Assembly: GCF_900205965.1 (NCBI RefSeq)
Contig: NZ_OAOF01000027.1
Coordinates: 1 to 44,259 of the forward strand
Direction of reading: 5' to 3'
Origin: Lacrimispora amygdalina
GTDB taxonomy: Bacteria > Bacillota > Clostridia > Lachnospirales > Lachnospiraceae
DNA: 44,259 nt
Shown here piece after piece: positions 11,601 through 18,193 of this stretch (within the stretch, counting starts at the first letter, position 1; every line of letters starts with the position of its first letter). The position numbers and the translations under genes are program-made. The notes beneath the pieces were generated by a model that saw only the letters and a list, made by a program, of their open reading frames with translations, did not search any database and was not told where the DNA came from.

Positions 11601-12639
11601 TCGCCTTGCTGGTTACAATAAGGCAGCAACTGAACTGGACATTTTGGGATATCAAAAAACCTATTTTTCTATCTGTGCATTAAAGGAAAATAAAGTGCAT
11701 ATTTATGATGGCCGTTATGATATCGGTTCAGATTCGGGTAGTCTACTGGAACATATACAGGATCTAGCTCAATATCAAACTAGCGAAACATATAAAGCAA
11801 TGATGAAAACTCAATGTAATAAAGAAGAATATAAGCAATGGGAAATTGAACAAGATAAATTTATTAATGAATGGATTCCGGGTTTACAGTTAGCCGTTTC
11901 GAAACAAGTTGATAAAGAATCTGAAATTGCCAGGTATCAGCAAGAATATAAAAATATTTATTTGGACTCTATCAGGCAAGAACAAAAGGAAGCGCTGATC
12001 GGTCCGTTATCCTTGGCTGATAACATATATACTTTTTATCAGGATGGAAATCCGGTTCGGTTAAATGAAACATTTAAACAGGCGGCACTTGGTTTACTAA
12101 CTTCTAAAGGTTGTGGTAATGGGAAAGGGTATCTTCTTACCATGAAATTATTAGATCAGGAGATTCCTATTCTTCGTGGCTCCAATGCTAAGTTAGAAAT
12201 ACCAGTACCAGAAATTGATAAGGTAATTGACATATCTGAGAATAGTGATATGAAAAATATCCTCGAACATGTAATCGCTACTGTAAAGCCGAATGTGATA
12301 GACCCCTATAATGATTTGGACTTGTCTTTTGAACAATATGCAGCACATGAAGGCAACAATATCTGGCAAAATCCGGCCATGGTATATCGGTCCAGTAATA
12401 TTGTTATCAGTGTATATGAAGAAACAGCACTTAATGAGTTGAATAGGGAATTTAAGTGCTACTTAAAACCACAAGATATTTTGGCAATATCAGAGCAAAA
12501 ATGTCTAGGTAGTAAACCAGTTGATTTATCAAAGGAAGTGAAAACTTCTATAGAAACGGTAAAATCATTGGTTGAAACTTATATAGCAGAAAAGCCAGAA
12601 TTACCCCAACCAGAAGCAGTTTTGCAGCCTGATGATTAA
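2665..12639 (+). CDS. Giant ICE protein: LtrC-like N-terminus, DNA methylase and SNF2-type helicase fusion
   Basis: This 3324-residue protein is of the type carried by Tn1549-like ICEs. The N-terminus (about 40-110) has the FPFDIQLIIYSQRP/ATACA/WN pattern seen in ICE LtrC-like proteins. A class I methylase core follows, with EPACGSGNFFG at 717-727 and a methylase catalytic-type NVPF at 781-784. The helicase has Walker A VGAGKT around K1472, DESH at 1630-1633, and a C-terminal lobe with the GRIIRQGN motif. Near 2455-2500 the segment HPVNYYGHSLSVSDVV resembles the YodL domain. The long C-terminal part (to 3324) is of unknown function. The start follows GGAGAGG at 2645-2651, with a spacing of 13 bases, rather long. 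It is thought to protect or process ICE DNA in transfer; this is inferred from family context. The frame is intact despite its size. Confidence 0.9.
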   Translation: MNRETNRISKLIDVRKYYDDALNHISSSEDSWKDFLSFEGRFIHYPFDIQLIIYSQRPRATACAKYSEWNAINCVPRRGSKGIPYVDYSNGKPQLQYLFDIDDVVSRGQKPLPKLWEFPKDERYVSELTRDDAKNSIELKMWNYLKKFIKREETEELLRNLNNDDIELLSTKIEKLQNFFHASVSYAVFARCGLDLEVCDELNKPLLKENNYSIQNLDHNDLYVVNDGIMRFSKPVYHEIREQIKLFERYQTNVEVQAAPTISVQVTEDDKLEEIVYSTDAKPYGQLKLPIFESEGINKNDLAIERITEPIMEEDFPGNWNNPIQADQIPRPLLQSVLKKGINIRYSKFRIEKFYVGSSVLEVASDRAKAIKKEYGQSGSSFKPDDGYEGVYSSSTMAGNMELKWKKQGLCYRAKVEWNTVEKIIHSMISTDEYITPEERMEYRKEIALRAAMDNPHGFIKIGGAEHFIEFERKGEIWTNFSAEIVLPESMGEISEDKLEQIAKISYTVDRLSGPKLYVNEIKLKMMQEGLVIYSPDETGSLVQTYSADDFNPELDLGEEEQSNPSFVFTVQHDNTLDKPDVEISKEELSIDIPSPRNYKIEDLHLNNNGGPKAKFKQNIEAIKVLKTIEADQRSATYEEQAVLAGFVGWGGLADVFDEAKDAWANEYQDLHELLTQNEYLAARASTLNAHYTSPLIIKSIYQALENMGVKRGNILEPACGSGNFFGMLPASMSECQLYGVELDDLTGRIAKQLYPDVNISITGYEKTKYPNNFFDGIVGNVPFGDYKVSDRIYDKYNFSIHDYFIAKGLDQLRPGGVMAVITSSWTMDKKNSSARKYFAERANLIGAIRLPDNAFKANAGTEAVTDILFFQKLDHVPDPNPIWLYVDQNISDKDPVRVGDIVTTSQYDYATYRQKEFDAKVIEIQQLDNKVFYYLQTLDDNQTELRQNAENVTLKEREGMVYSCNRYFIENPHMVLGEFKFVSGPFGERLTCRATDSDLNDKLKAVVNKYIHCEFSNTYVESDAEAEKINIISADPQVRNYTYALVNDDIYYRTDSVMVLEQISTKDLTQIKAMIELRDMGYGLLDAELNNEPDYSIDAKMSKLNELYDTFVEHFGVIHSKENKKLFSKDVTYSFLCSFEIMDDNNVVSGKAALFSKRVINPKAEITHVDTANEALMMSLSEKGHIVLDYMAGLVGKEKGELISDLRGVIFKDPDKIGDDEYSGYVTADEYLSGNVKRKLERAIQCAEMDSQYDINVQYLQQVQPEPLEASEIDVRLGATWIEPEYIEQYLKETFQLPDWRFTDTANKSERLTVSFEKLNGEWNISNKVVGDSILLATTKYGTSRKNAFHILENCLNLRDSKVYDQKWNSEKQRYDSILNKEETATCNQKAEAIKAEFENWIFAESERRNYLVHKYNTLYNNNRPRQYDGSHLTFPGMNPEIKLMAHQKNAVARTLYGGNALLAHVVGAGKTYEITASVMEQKRIALCNKAMIVVPNHLTEQWGREFTDLYPSANTLVAKKDDFIPARRREFCSKIATGEYDAVIIGHTQFEKIPLSVERQQYYIDRQITAIERAIEEQKAESGQSFTVKQLEKTEKRLLVKLEKLNNEGKKDNVITFEQLGIDRLYVDESHSYKNLYLYTKMSNVAGIQQTEAQKSTDMYMKCQYMNEITPGKCGIVFASGTPISNSMTELYTNMRYLQSDLLERYGLENFDAWASTFGNIQTAIELSPEGTNYRAKKRFSSFFNIPELMSLWKEAADVQTADMLDLAVPTATYVNVKLKPTKLQEKMVESLAERADAVRNGDIDPSVDNMLKITNDGRKLALDQRLINPNMPDVPVSKANVCAQKAYEIWEQTKAQRSAQIIFCDLSTPKPDGSFSVYDAIKKKLVELGVPAEEIAFIHDAKTDIQKDKLFKQVRSGEKRFLLGSTFMMGAGTNVQRNLIAEHHLDVPWRPSDIEQREGRIIRQGNENDHVWIFRYITSGTFDAYSWQVIENKQKFISQIMTSKSPVRSCADLDDQSLSYAEVKALATGNPYIKEKMELDISVSQLNRELANHKSNIYRYQDDYTIKYPQEISRLKNLISGITKDIELYKNNAPAGDEFTMVIGDKTFTDRTEAGEALIAAANEACVLRNTEHQLGTYLGFKITARKVDFSIVPQVIIGGEINYIFDLSMNAVSNISSITRTFHSLEERVKSNEEKLSTAEKQLEIAKIESEKPFPKEELYKSQIERLQELNALLGISEKEQNETGIIDDSTTIKVDAIKRDSSWIAFEAYDPDNHPEEYDIAPDLDTVEFITVGEENMNETNSKSSEKTDSKNTVAELPIEAVAMIEYIRKPGIVPNDIYQHSEMLEVMVSHTEEAEHDQVFKRYDQVLKEAEITNNSQPKLAILQLKDIAENDGRRFVDLNSLHQNHNEIPNVENYELIYVQSLDAKVEGDNEQQLLCEKIFKTLNGTKMHPVNYYGHSLSVSDVVVVFNDFDDLSAYYVSRIGFTKLPEHFVDLQIKARIKNEIDIRRELSLYKEIEDLEEKLPLIDFDSVKRAAYISATYSGTFELADRRKDLIGMESLGYELALTEGPNDPVVFQSKNNQNDIIQFEEKDAVRDFITEVKGAMDQYTVEELQSYHAGDYSKINAGLIDKKAVEVAIKQLLDIRQREGRLVRQGNEHIFIDGHVCKIIDEWTWNQDNYIMGQSEEDPTFFYVTVGGETFEYDSRPIRVDVENDYINILSMRDIDRHEEEYGADGRRAFPHLNDVTEVLTSKEQRITEYDLVFGSAGNGITVWNQNEPIYSHPEDEVHMVSDYRTLAYISPDGDKVTWFADNLPDVVVSSIEAAAEEQREKFNPDILTVRGIDVERDLSDLPDDELSEFLKDKEVTYIVESVERYKNGQIDSGDKFILSTKEFMEPLKAFGDKNDGEHNLYVCIMENENRLIYVINENQLENEAKRYLLQLQESETNPIVRIDFSESGMFHDSEYMSFIDAGNRLAGYNKAATELDILGYQKTYFSICALKENKVHIYDGRYDIGSDSGSLLEHIQDLAQYQTSETYKAMMKTQCNKEEYKQWEIEQDKFINEWIPGLQLAVSKQVDKESEIARYQQEYKNIYLDSIRQEQKEALIGPLSLADNIYTFYQDGNPVRLNETFKQAALGLLTSKGCGNGKGYLLTMKLLDQEIPILRGSNAKLEIPVPEIDKVIDISENSDMKNILEHVIATVKPNVIDPYNDLDLSFEQYAAHEGNNIWQNPAMVYRSSNIVISVYEETALNELNREFKCYLKPQDILAISEQKCLGSKPVDLSKEVKTSIETVKSLVETYIAEKPELPQPEAVLQPDD

Positions 12640-12683
12640 ACTCTTGTTAAGGAGGATTATACCCTCTTGGAAAGGAAATTTAT

Positions 12684-13235
12684 ATGAATGATGGAACATT
12701 ATCTCCAGTCACGTTTGTTAGCGTGGATAATATACAGGTTGATTCCTATTTCCCAGTAGAACTGTTAAAGAATGGGACATGTTTGATTATGGCACTCTTG
12801 ATGATTTTCTACAAAAACAATCCTTACCATTTGGATTATATGTTAATTAGAAAATCAGCTCTGGATATGTATACTGAACCACTGCGTTATACGGACGGTG
12901 ATAATTTGATTTTAAAAGATATTTGCCAGGATGTAGAGCGGCAGTTCGACGGCTCATTTGGAAATATTTATGTCCAAATGATGGATAATGAAACTAATGA
13001 GATAATTGGTATATCATTTTGGCAAGAGAAAAAACAAGAACGTTCATTTAGTATCGCATATCATGTAGATTCAGAAAGCAAGAAAAAATTACCCAGTTTC
13101 ACCAAACAGGTATACTTAACTTTTGTACTGCAAATGGAACAGTTATTACAAAAGCTGGAATTACCAGAAATTGAAACTGATATGAAGAACAGTAATTCGC
13201 AGATTGCAAGGGCAGGATCCGGGCTTACCATTTAA
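12684..13235 (+). CDS. Uncharacterised ICE protein between helicase and topoisomerase
   Basis: This 183-residue protein is not one I recognise. It starts at an ATG preceded by GGAAAGGAAAT. It is mixed alpha/beta in character: a short hydrophobic run, NGTCLIMALLMIF, lies near 30-42, and it has no catalytic motif I can identify. It sits in the same direction between the giant helicase and topB, 44 and 48 bp from them, so it is probably co-transcribed as part of the ICE transfer and replication block. An AAGGAGG lies at 12649-12655 without a usable start just after it, perhaps a vestige of a lost small gene. Confidence 0.7.
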   Translation: MNDGTLSPVTFVSVDNIQVDSYFPVELLKNGTCLIMALLMIFYKNNPYHLDYMLIRKSALDMYTEPLRYTDGDNLILKDICQDVERQFDGSFGNIYVQMMDNETNEIIGISFWQEKKQERSFSIAYHVDSESKKKLPSFTKQVYLTFVLQMEQLLQKLELPEIETDMKNSNSQIARAGSGLTI

Positions 13236-13283
13236 TTTAGTGAGAAAATTATTGACAATGATCTTAATTACAGGAGAAATCAC

Positions 13284-15350
13284 ATGAAAACATTAGTTAT
13301 TGCAGAAAAGCCTTCGGCTGGAGCTGATATGGCAAAGGTACTTAATTGTACACAAAAAAAGACAGGTTACATAGAAGGGGACCGGTATATTGTTACCTGG
13401 GCGATAGGACATCTGGTAGGTCTTAAATATCCGGAGGAACATGATCCAAGATATAAACAGTGGAGACTAGAAGATTTGCCTTTTTATTTTTCTTTTCAGG
13501 ATTCTTTAAAAGTGTTATCAAACACTAAAGCTCAGTTTCAAGTTGTAAAACAACTAATAAATCGGGCTGATGTGGGTTCTATTATCAATGCTGGAGACGC
13601 TGGTCGAGAAGGGTATCTAATTCAAGAATGGATTTATCGTCTGGCTGGGAATCGGAAGCCTAAAAAGGTTTTATGGGCATCCTCGCTGACAGATGAGGCG
13701 TTAAAGAAGGCATTTGCAAATTTAAAAGAGCCGACAGAGTTTAAATTGCTGTTGGAAGAGGCAGAAGCCAGGGCGATGGGGGATTATAGTATGGGAATCA
13801 ACTATAGCAGAGCCTTGACGTTAACAATTGGAAAACAGAAGACTATGTTATCTTATGGCCGTTGTCAAACCCCATTGCTGCATCTTATCGTGCGGCGTGA
13901 TAATGAGATTGAAAGTTTTGTCTCACGGCCTTATTACAATATTGAATTACAGTACAGTAAAGGCTTTAAAGGAACATTATTACTAGATGGTAAAATCGCA
14001 GATATTTTTGATGAAGAAGAGGTAAGACATTTTGAGATGAAATTACAAGGTGACCATAGACCGGCAATTGTAATGGAATACATCAGTACTGATAAGCAAC
14101 GGAAACCACCTGCACTTTATAATCTTGCAGAACTGCAAAAAAATATGGGTAGCCATTATGGGTATGCTCCAGAAGAGACTTTAGCAATTGCCCAAACATT
14201 GTATGAAAAATATAAAGTATTGAGCTATCCCAGAACTGATTCTAGGGCTTTGAGTATGGACTTATATCGTGAAGTGGGAGAACATATAAAAAGCTGTAAA
14301 TGGGGAAAATATGAGTCGATAGTTGATCGTATTGATCTAACGAAAATTCAGCCAGATAAAGCATATTTTAACGACGTTAAGGTTACAGACCATCATGCAC
14401 TTATTCCAACGATTCATTCTGATATGAAACAAGCTTTTTCACAAATGACAGAGCCGGAGCGAAATGTGTTTGAAGCAGTGGTACGTTCTTTCCTTGCTAT
14501 CTTTTATCCGCCTTATGAATATCAAGTAACTGAAATTGTAACAGAAAAGGCCGGTTGTAATTTTAGCAGTAAAGGTACTGTTATTAAATCATTAGGATAT
14601 AAAGAGGTTTTTAATCTGGAAGATAAAGAAGATGATGATAGTAAAGAGATCCTGCCAGTTTTAGAGAAGGGTCATGAGTTAAATGTTGATGGAGTTAAGG
14701 CAATAGACAAAAAGACCAAGCCGCCGGCACGATATACCGTTTCCAGTATTATAGCTTTGATGGAGAAAAATCATATTGGAACAAGTGCGACTAGGGGAGA
14801 AATAATTAAAAAGTTGATGAATCAGAGAAATCCTTATATACGCCTGGAAAAAAGTAAATACTATTCTACAGAACTAGGCCGTGATTATATTAATGTACTG
14901 CCTGAAGCATTAAAAGATGTGGAAATAACGGCTAAATTTGAAAATCAGTTACAAGAAATATCAGCTGGCAATATAACGAAAGAAGCTTTTTTACAGCAAC
15001 TTAGAGATGAGGAAGTGGAAATCATTGGATATCTAAAATCCTGCCAAGAGACTGTTGGTATTAGCTCTACTCCTCAAAAGATACCAGAATCGTCAAATCT
15101 CCGGTGTCCAAAATGTGGGAAGCCAGTCAGAGAGAACACAAAAGCATTTGGCTGCACTGGATATAGAGATGGCTGCGAATTTACAATTTGGAAAGAAAAG
15201 GCAGGGAAAAAGGTTACTGAATCTATGGTGAAACAGTTAATATCCAAAGGTAGTACCAGTGTATTAAAAGGGTTTAAAAAGAAGGATGGAAGCACTTTTG
15301 ACGCAGCATTGATCCTGGTTGATGGAAAAGTTGAATTTAAGAGAGGATAG
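13284..15350 (+). CDS. topB: DNA topoisomerase III
   Basis: This is a type IA topoisomerase of 688 residues, which relaxes or decatenates DNA by single-strand passage. The N-terminal Toprim begins LVIAEKPSAGADMAKVL and carries the acidic NAGDAGREG triad region (about residues 100-110). The catalytic tyrosine is Y315, in LSYPRTDSR. The C-terminus has a four-cysteine zinc ribbon, C608, C611, C624 and C631, followed by the TESMVKQLISKG module common in ICE-borne TopB/TraE proteins. It starts at ATG after CAGGAG. In ICEs of this type the enzyme is thought to assist conjugative or rolling-circle replication. It lies 9 bp before the DUF6462 gene. Confidence 0.95.
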   Translation: MKTLVIAEKPSAGADMAKVLNCTQKKTGYIEGDRYIVTWAIGHLVGLKYPEEHDPRYKQWRLEDLPFYFSFQDSLKVLSNTKAQFQVVKQLINRADVGSIINAGDAGREGYLIQEWIYRLAGNRKPKKVLWASSLTDEALKKAFANLKEPTEFKLLLEEAEARAMGDYSMGINYSRALTLTIGKQKTMLSYGRCQTPLLHLIVRRDNEIESFVSRPYYNIELQYSKGFKGTLLLDGKIADIFDEEEVRHFEMKLQGDHRPAIVMEYISTDKQRKPPALYNLAELQKNMGSHYGYAPEETLAIAQTLYEKYKVLSYPRTDSRALSMDLYREVGEHIKSCKWGKYESIVDRIDLTKIQPDKAYFNDVKVTDHHALIPTIHSDMKQAFSQMTEPERNVFEAVVRSFLAIFYPPYEYQVTEIVTEKAGCNFSSKGTVIKSLGYKEVFNLEDKEDDDSKEILPVLEKGHELNVDGVKAIDKKTKPPARYTVSSIIALMEKNHIGTSATRGEIIKKLMNQRNPYIRLEKSKYYSTELGRDYINVLPEALKDVEITAKFENQLQEISAGNITKEAFLQQLRDEEVEIIGYLKSCQETVGISSTPQKIPESSNLRCPKCGKPVRENTKAFGCTGYRDGCEFTIWKEKAGKKVTESMVKQLISKGSTSVLKGFKKKDGSTFDAALILVDGKVEFKRG

Positions 15351-15358
15351 GTAGAATT

Positions 15359-15583
15359 ATGAAAGAAGAACGTAGCGGAAATCAATCCAGAAAAATACAG
15401 GAACAACAAGGCCGATTCAAAAAATTTGTGCGTTATCCAGAAGGGGCAGAGATGTATTCCATGGGGTTAAGCTCTTTTACAAAATTGGCCAGAGAAGCGA
15501 AAGCGGTTTATAAAAAGGGTAATATTGTATTAGTTAATATTAATATCGTAGATGAGTATTTAGAGACGTTCAGAGAACCATAA
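15359..15583 (+). CDS. DUF6462-type small protein, probable excisionase-like DNA-binding factor
   Basis: This 74-residue protein matches the pattern I associate with DUF6462: RYPEGAEMYSMGLSSFTKLA, then REAKAVYKKGNIVLVN and DEYLE. The layout (a helix-turn-helix-like front half and a strand/wing with VNIN near the end) suggests a MerR/excisionase-like DNA-binding fold. Such genes lie before integrases in Clostridia ICEs and may control excision. It starts 9 bp after topB. Two further members, one truncated, occur at 17820 and 18070, so the family is present three times within 3 kb. Confidence 0.8.
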   Translation: MKEERSGNQSRKIQEQQGRFKKFVRYPEGAEMYSMGLSSFTKLAREAKAVYKKGNIVLVNINIVDEYLETFREP

Positions 15584-15623
15584 AAATGATAAAACTAGGA
15601 TTGGTAAGAAAATGGAAAAACGC

Positions 15624-15652
15624 TTGACATAATGTGCTACATAAAGTATAAT
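15624..15652 (+). promoter_or_regulatory. Sigma-A promoter for the ribbon-helix-helix and integrase genes
   Basis: TTGACA at 15624-15629 and TATAAT at 15647-15652 are separated by exactly 17 bases, a perfect housekeeping promoter. The spacer contains a small imperfect inverted repeat, AATGT-GCT-ACATAA, which could be an operator. Transcription would start near 15660 and read the gene at 15684, probably continuing into int. Confidence 0.85.
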
Positions 15653-15683
15653 TTTAAGTGTAGACTAAAGAGGAGCTGATAAT

Positions 15684-15875
15684 ATGAATGGTAATCCAAT
15701 TCGTAAGAAGATGGGCAGGCCTCAGATTGAAAAACCTAAAGCTAAATTCCTCAGAACAAGAGTTACAGATGAAGAATATGAAAATGTGATGACATACGCT
15801 GATGAGCATAGTATGTCACAATCAGAATTGGTTTTAGGAGCTATTAAAAAGTGTTATCCTGAATGTTTTAAATAA
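15684..15875 (+). CDS. Small ribbon-helix-helix-like DNA-binding protein
   Basis: This 63-residue protein starts at ATG with AGGAG at 15671-15675. It begins with the basic GRP-type segment KKMGRPQIEKPKAKFLRTRVTDEEY, then DEHSMSQSELVLGAI. The strand-helix-helix order is that of MobC/ribbon-helix-helix relaxosome or repressor proteins. It has its own consensus promoter directly upstream and is followed by the integrase, so it may be an autoregulator or an accessory factor for excision. The family assignment rests on the pattern only. Confidence 0.75.
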   Translation: MNGNPIRKKMGRPQIEKPKAKFLRTRVTDEEYENVMTYADEHSMSQSELVLGAIKKCYPECFK

Positions 15876-15928
15876 CAGGATAAATCCATTTTGTTACCTT
15901 TCCTGTGTATGTAGGAAGAGGTGTCAAT

Positions 15929-17158
15929 TTGGCTACATCAAGGAAAGATTCTAAAGGGAGGGTACTATATCCTGGTGAATCTCAAAGGAAAGACGGAAAG
16001 TATATTTACCAGTATCATGATGTAAATAGAAAACGACGAGTAATTTATGCAGGCGATATACAGGAACTGCGGCAGAAGAAAAAAGCTATTGAACATGATA
16101 TTGCAGATGGTGTTGATGCATATGCTGGAGAACGAACTACCCTGAATGCGGTTTTTGACCGATATATAAGGGGGAAAATCAACCTTAAGCAGTCCACACG
16201 GACAAATTATATGTATATGTATGATAATTATATTCGGCCAACTTTTGGTAACAGATTCATTGGTAAAATCAAATATTCTGATGTGAAAGAATTTCTTATT
16301 AGCTTTATCTTGGAAAAAGATTTTAAAATGAATTCAATCGAAATAATACATACATTGCTAAATCCCACCTTTACATTGGCAGTGAGAGATGGTCTTATCC
16401 GGGTCAATCCTGCATCTGGAGTAATGGCTGAAATTAAAAAGAGTTGCGATTGGGAAGGCAGTAAACGAGAAGCCTTAACTATTGATCAGCAAACTGCATT
16501 TATTAACTATGTTGCTGATAGTCCCATATATCATCATTGGTTACCACTATTTGTTGTTTTTCTGGGAACAGGGGGACGATTAGGTGAGATTACTGGATTA
16601 ACAGAATCGGATCTCGATTTTAAAGAACGGATAATAAGTATTAATCATAATTTGGTATACCGTGTGCAAGACAATGGAACATGTGAATATCATATCAACA
16701 CACCTAAAACAAAAAATAGCATAAGAGAAATTCCAATGTTGGAAGAGGTTTATGAAGCTTTGTTGTTAGAAAAGAGATATCAGAAGCAGCGAGGTGGATG
16801 TAAAGATGAGGTTGATGGTTATAAACACTTTATTTTTACTAATCGTTACGGGAATGTACATAATCCCATGGCAATTAACAGAACCATAAAACGGATTTAT
16901 AAGGCATATAATCAGGAAGAGTCTGAACGGGCAGAGCAGGAGAAACGGAAACCGATTTTGTTACCACATTTTACAGTACATTCTCTTCGACATACCTTTT
17001 GTACCCGGTATTGTGAGAACGAGCCAAATATAAAGGTGATACAAATGATTATGGGCCATGCGGACTTTTCGACAACAATGGATGTTTATGCTAAGGCTAC
17101 AAAAGAGTCAAAGAAAGAATCATTTAGTAATCTGGAAGGTAAAATAAGAATTTTTTAG
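15929..17158 (+). CDS. int: Tyrosine recombinase (Tn916-type integrase), intact
   Basis: This integrase joins and excises the ICE by strand exchange at att sites. I choose the TTG at 15929, which has AGGAAGAGG just before it and gives the usual Tn916-family N-terminus (ATSRKDSKGRVLYPGESQR). The frame is open back to a GTG at 15905. With the TTG start it is 409 residues. The arm-binding domain is at 1-70 and the SAM-like core-binding domain at about 75-160. The catalytic set is complete: R217, H351-x-x-R354, H377 and nucleophile Y387. It is the last gene of the ICE block, which normally places the att site and right end just downstream. A broken relative lies at 42377-43251. Confidence 0.95.
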   Translation: MATSRKDSKGRVLYPGESQRKDGKYIYQYHDVNRKRRVIYAGDIQELRQKKKAIEHDIADGVDAYAGERTTLNAVFDRYIRGKINLKQSTRTNYMYMYDNYIRPTFGNRFIGKIKYSDVKEFLISFILEKDFKMNSIEIIHTLLNPTFTLAVRDGLIRVNPASGVMAEIKKSCDWEGSKREALTIDQQTAFINYVADSPIYHHWLPLFVVFLGTGGRLGEITGLTESDLDFKERIISINHNLVYRVQDNGTCEYHINTPKTKNSIREIPMLEEVYEALLLEKRYQKQRGGCKDEVDGYKHFIFTNRYGNVHNPMAINRTIKRIYKAYNQEESERAEQEKRKPILLPHFTVHSLRHTFCTRYCENEPNIKVIQMIMGHADFSTTMDVYAKATKESKKESFSNLEGKIRIF

Positions 17159-17192
17159 CGGAGTGTCCAGTGGGACCGATGCTGATGTTTAT

Positions 17193-17319
17193 ACATCAAA
17201 TACACATCAAATCTTATTAAATACATCAATTTAACCTCAAATTTTTAAAGAGGGATAAATTGATATAAAGCCGGAAATATCTTGTAATACAAAGGGAATA
17301 AGGCAATATAAGTTGATGT
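17193..17319 (+). repeat. Cluster of ACATCAA repeats downstream of int, probable integrase arm sites or ICE end
   Basis: ACATCAA occurs at 17193-17199, 17204-17210 and 17223-17229, and in the opposite orientation (TTGATGT) at 17313-17319. Short direct repeats bound by the integrase N-terminal domain flank the att sites in Tn916-type elements. The position within 160 bp of the int stop fits, so the ICE right end probably lies in 17159-17600. I cannot fix the core site without the other end. Confidence 0.5.
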
Positions 17320-17413
17320 AAAGAGATAGAACGAATGGTGATTTATAATTCCGACGATGAAATCGCTTAATTAGATGGATAAGGACGAAGCTTTACGACA
17401 TAATACGTGATAA

Positions 17414-17800
17414 TATGGAGCTCTATGGAGAGCCATAACGAGTCAACAAATCATCAAACAAATCACTATTAACTCGGGACGTGACGGTAAAAACTCATGA
17501 ATCCCGTAGTAGAATCACGGAGCTTGACGGAGCATTGCTAAAACTAAATATTATCTTGAGGGATAGCTTAAGATGAAATTACAGACACTTTGTTACAGGT
17601 GAAAACCTGAAGCAAGGTGTCTTTTTTGTTTTCATAGAGAATCACGTTATCCTCCATGGAGCTACATACGCTTTCAATCAAACAGGCAAAATCACTACTT
17701 TTCGATGTGTCATCTTTGTGGCAAAAGTGAAAAATTAAAAACACACCATGGAGCTCTATAACGCTATTATGACGAACTATGCATCTATATGGAGCTCTAC
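17414..17800 (+). repeat. Dispersed TGGAGCTCTA motif, four copies
   Basis: The motif appears near 17416 (also part of a hairpin, GCTCT-ATGG-AGAGC at 17420-17433), near 17656 (variant TGGAGCTACA), near 17749 and near 17790. It contains the GAGCTC palindrome in three copies. The stretch 17320-17819 otherwise has no convincing gene. The copies may bind a regulator or recombination factor before the DUF6462 gene; no known site matches it. Confidence 0.5.
17584..17627 (+). terminator. Strong Rho-independent terminator
   Basis: The outer arms GACACTTTG and CAAGGTGTC (one G-U pair) and inner arms CAGGT and ACCTG around a GAAA loop form a long hairpin, followed by TTTTTT at 17622-17627. It would stop transcription leaving the ICE from int and insulate the island. 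Confidence 0.85.
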
Positions 17801-17819
17801 GGCGAATGACGGAGAGGAG

Positions 17820-18095
17820 GTGATTTGGCTGACAAAACCTAAGAAAACTCGGTACGGACCGAACCTTGATAAATATATCCGCGAAGGGAAAAAGAGAAGA
17901 TATACAAACTATGCTAAAGTGGCATCATTTTTCTCTATTTCTTATTACAGCATGGTTAGGATTGCTAAGGAAGCTAATGCATGTTGGAAGATACGAAAGA
18001 CAGTAATTGTTGATTTAGATAAGCTTGAAGATTATCTCGAAAAAAATTGTAAAGGAAGTGAATCAGACGATGGGTTATCAAAGAAGGAAAGCTGA
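17820..18095 (+). CDS. DUF6462-type small protein, second copy
   Basis: The residues KVASFFSISYYSMVRIAKEA and the following KIRKTVIVDLDKLEDYLE match the DUF6462 pattern of the gene at 15359. I choose GTG at 17820, with GGAGAGGAG directly before it; the frame is also open from an ATG at 17748, but that ATG lies in one copy of the TGGAGCTCTA repeat and has no ribosome site. The last 26 bp overlap the truncated third copy. Two DUF6462 genes in a row are a usual arrangement at the regulatory end of Clostridia ICEs and IMEs, so this pair probably marks the left end of a second element. Confidence 0.7.
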   Translation: MIWLTKPKKTRYGPNLDKYIREGKKRRYTNYAKVASFFSISYYSMVRIAKEANACWKIRKTVIVDLDKLEDYLEKNCKGSESDDGLSKKES

Positions 18096-18171
18096 TACAG
18101 AGGAGACAAAGGAACTTCTTAAGGACGGACGAAAGAAATTTGTTTGTTATGATGAAGGAGCAATATTTTAG
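18070..18171 (+). pseudogene. Truncated third DUF6462 gene
   Basis: An ATG at 18070 reads MGYQRRKADTEETKELLKDG, then RKKFVCYDEGAIF and TAG at 18169. RKKFVCYDEGAIF aligns with KKFVRYPEGAEMY of the copy at 15359, so the gene stops after about 33 codons, exactly where the helix-turn-helix region should begin. The following DNA is unrelated inverted-repeat sequence, which points to a recombination joint at about 18168. Confidence 0.65.
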
Positions 18172-18193
18172 CGTTGCAGAGCAATGCGTAGCT

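Noticed and set aside
13251..13283. TTGACA before topB as a promoter
   Set aside because: No -10 box at a suitable distance; the gene is most likely read from upstream.
17748..17819. ATG at 17748 as start of the DUF6462 gene
   Set aside because: It has no ribosome site and is part of a dispersed repeat; GTG at 17820 has GGAGAGGAG.
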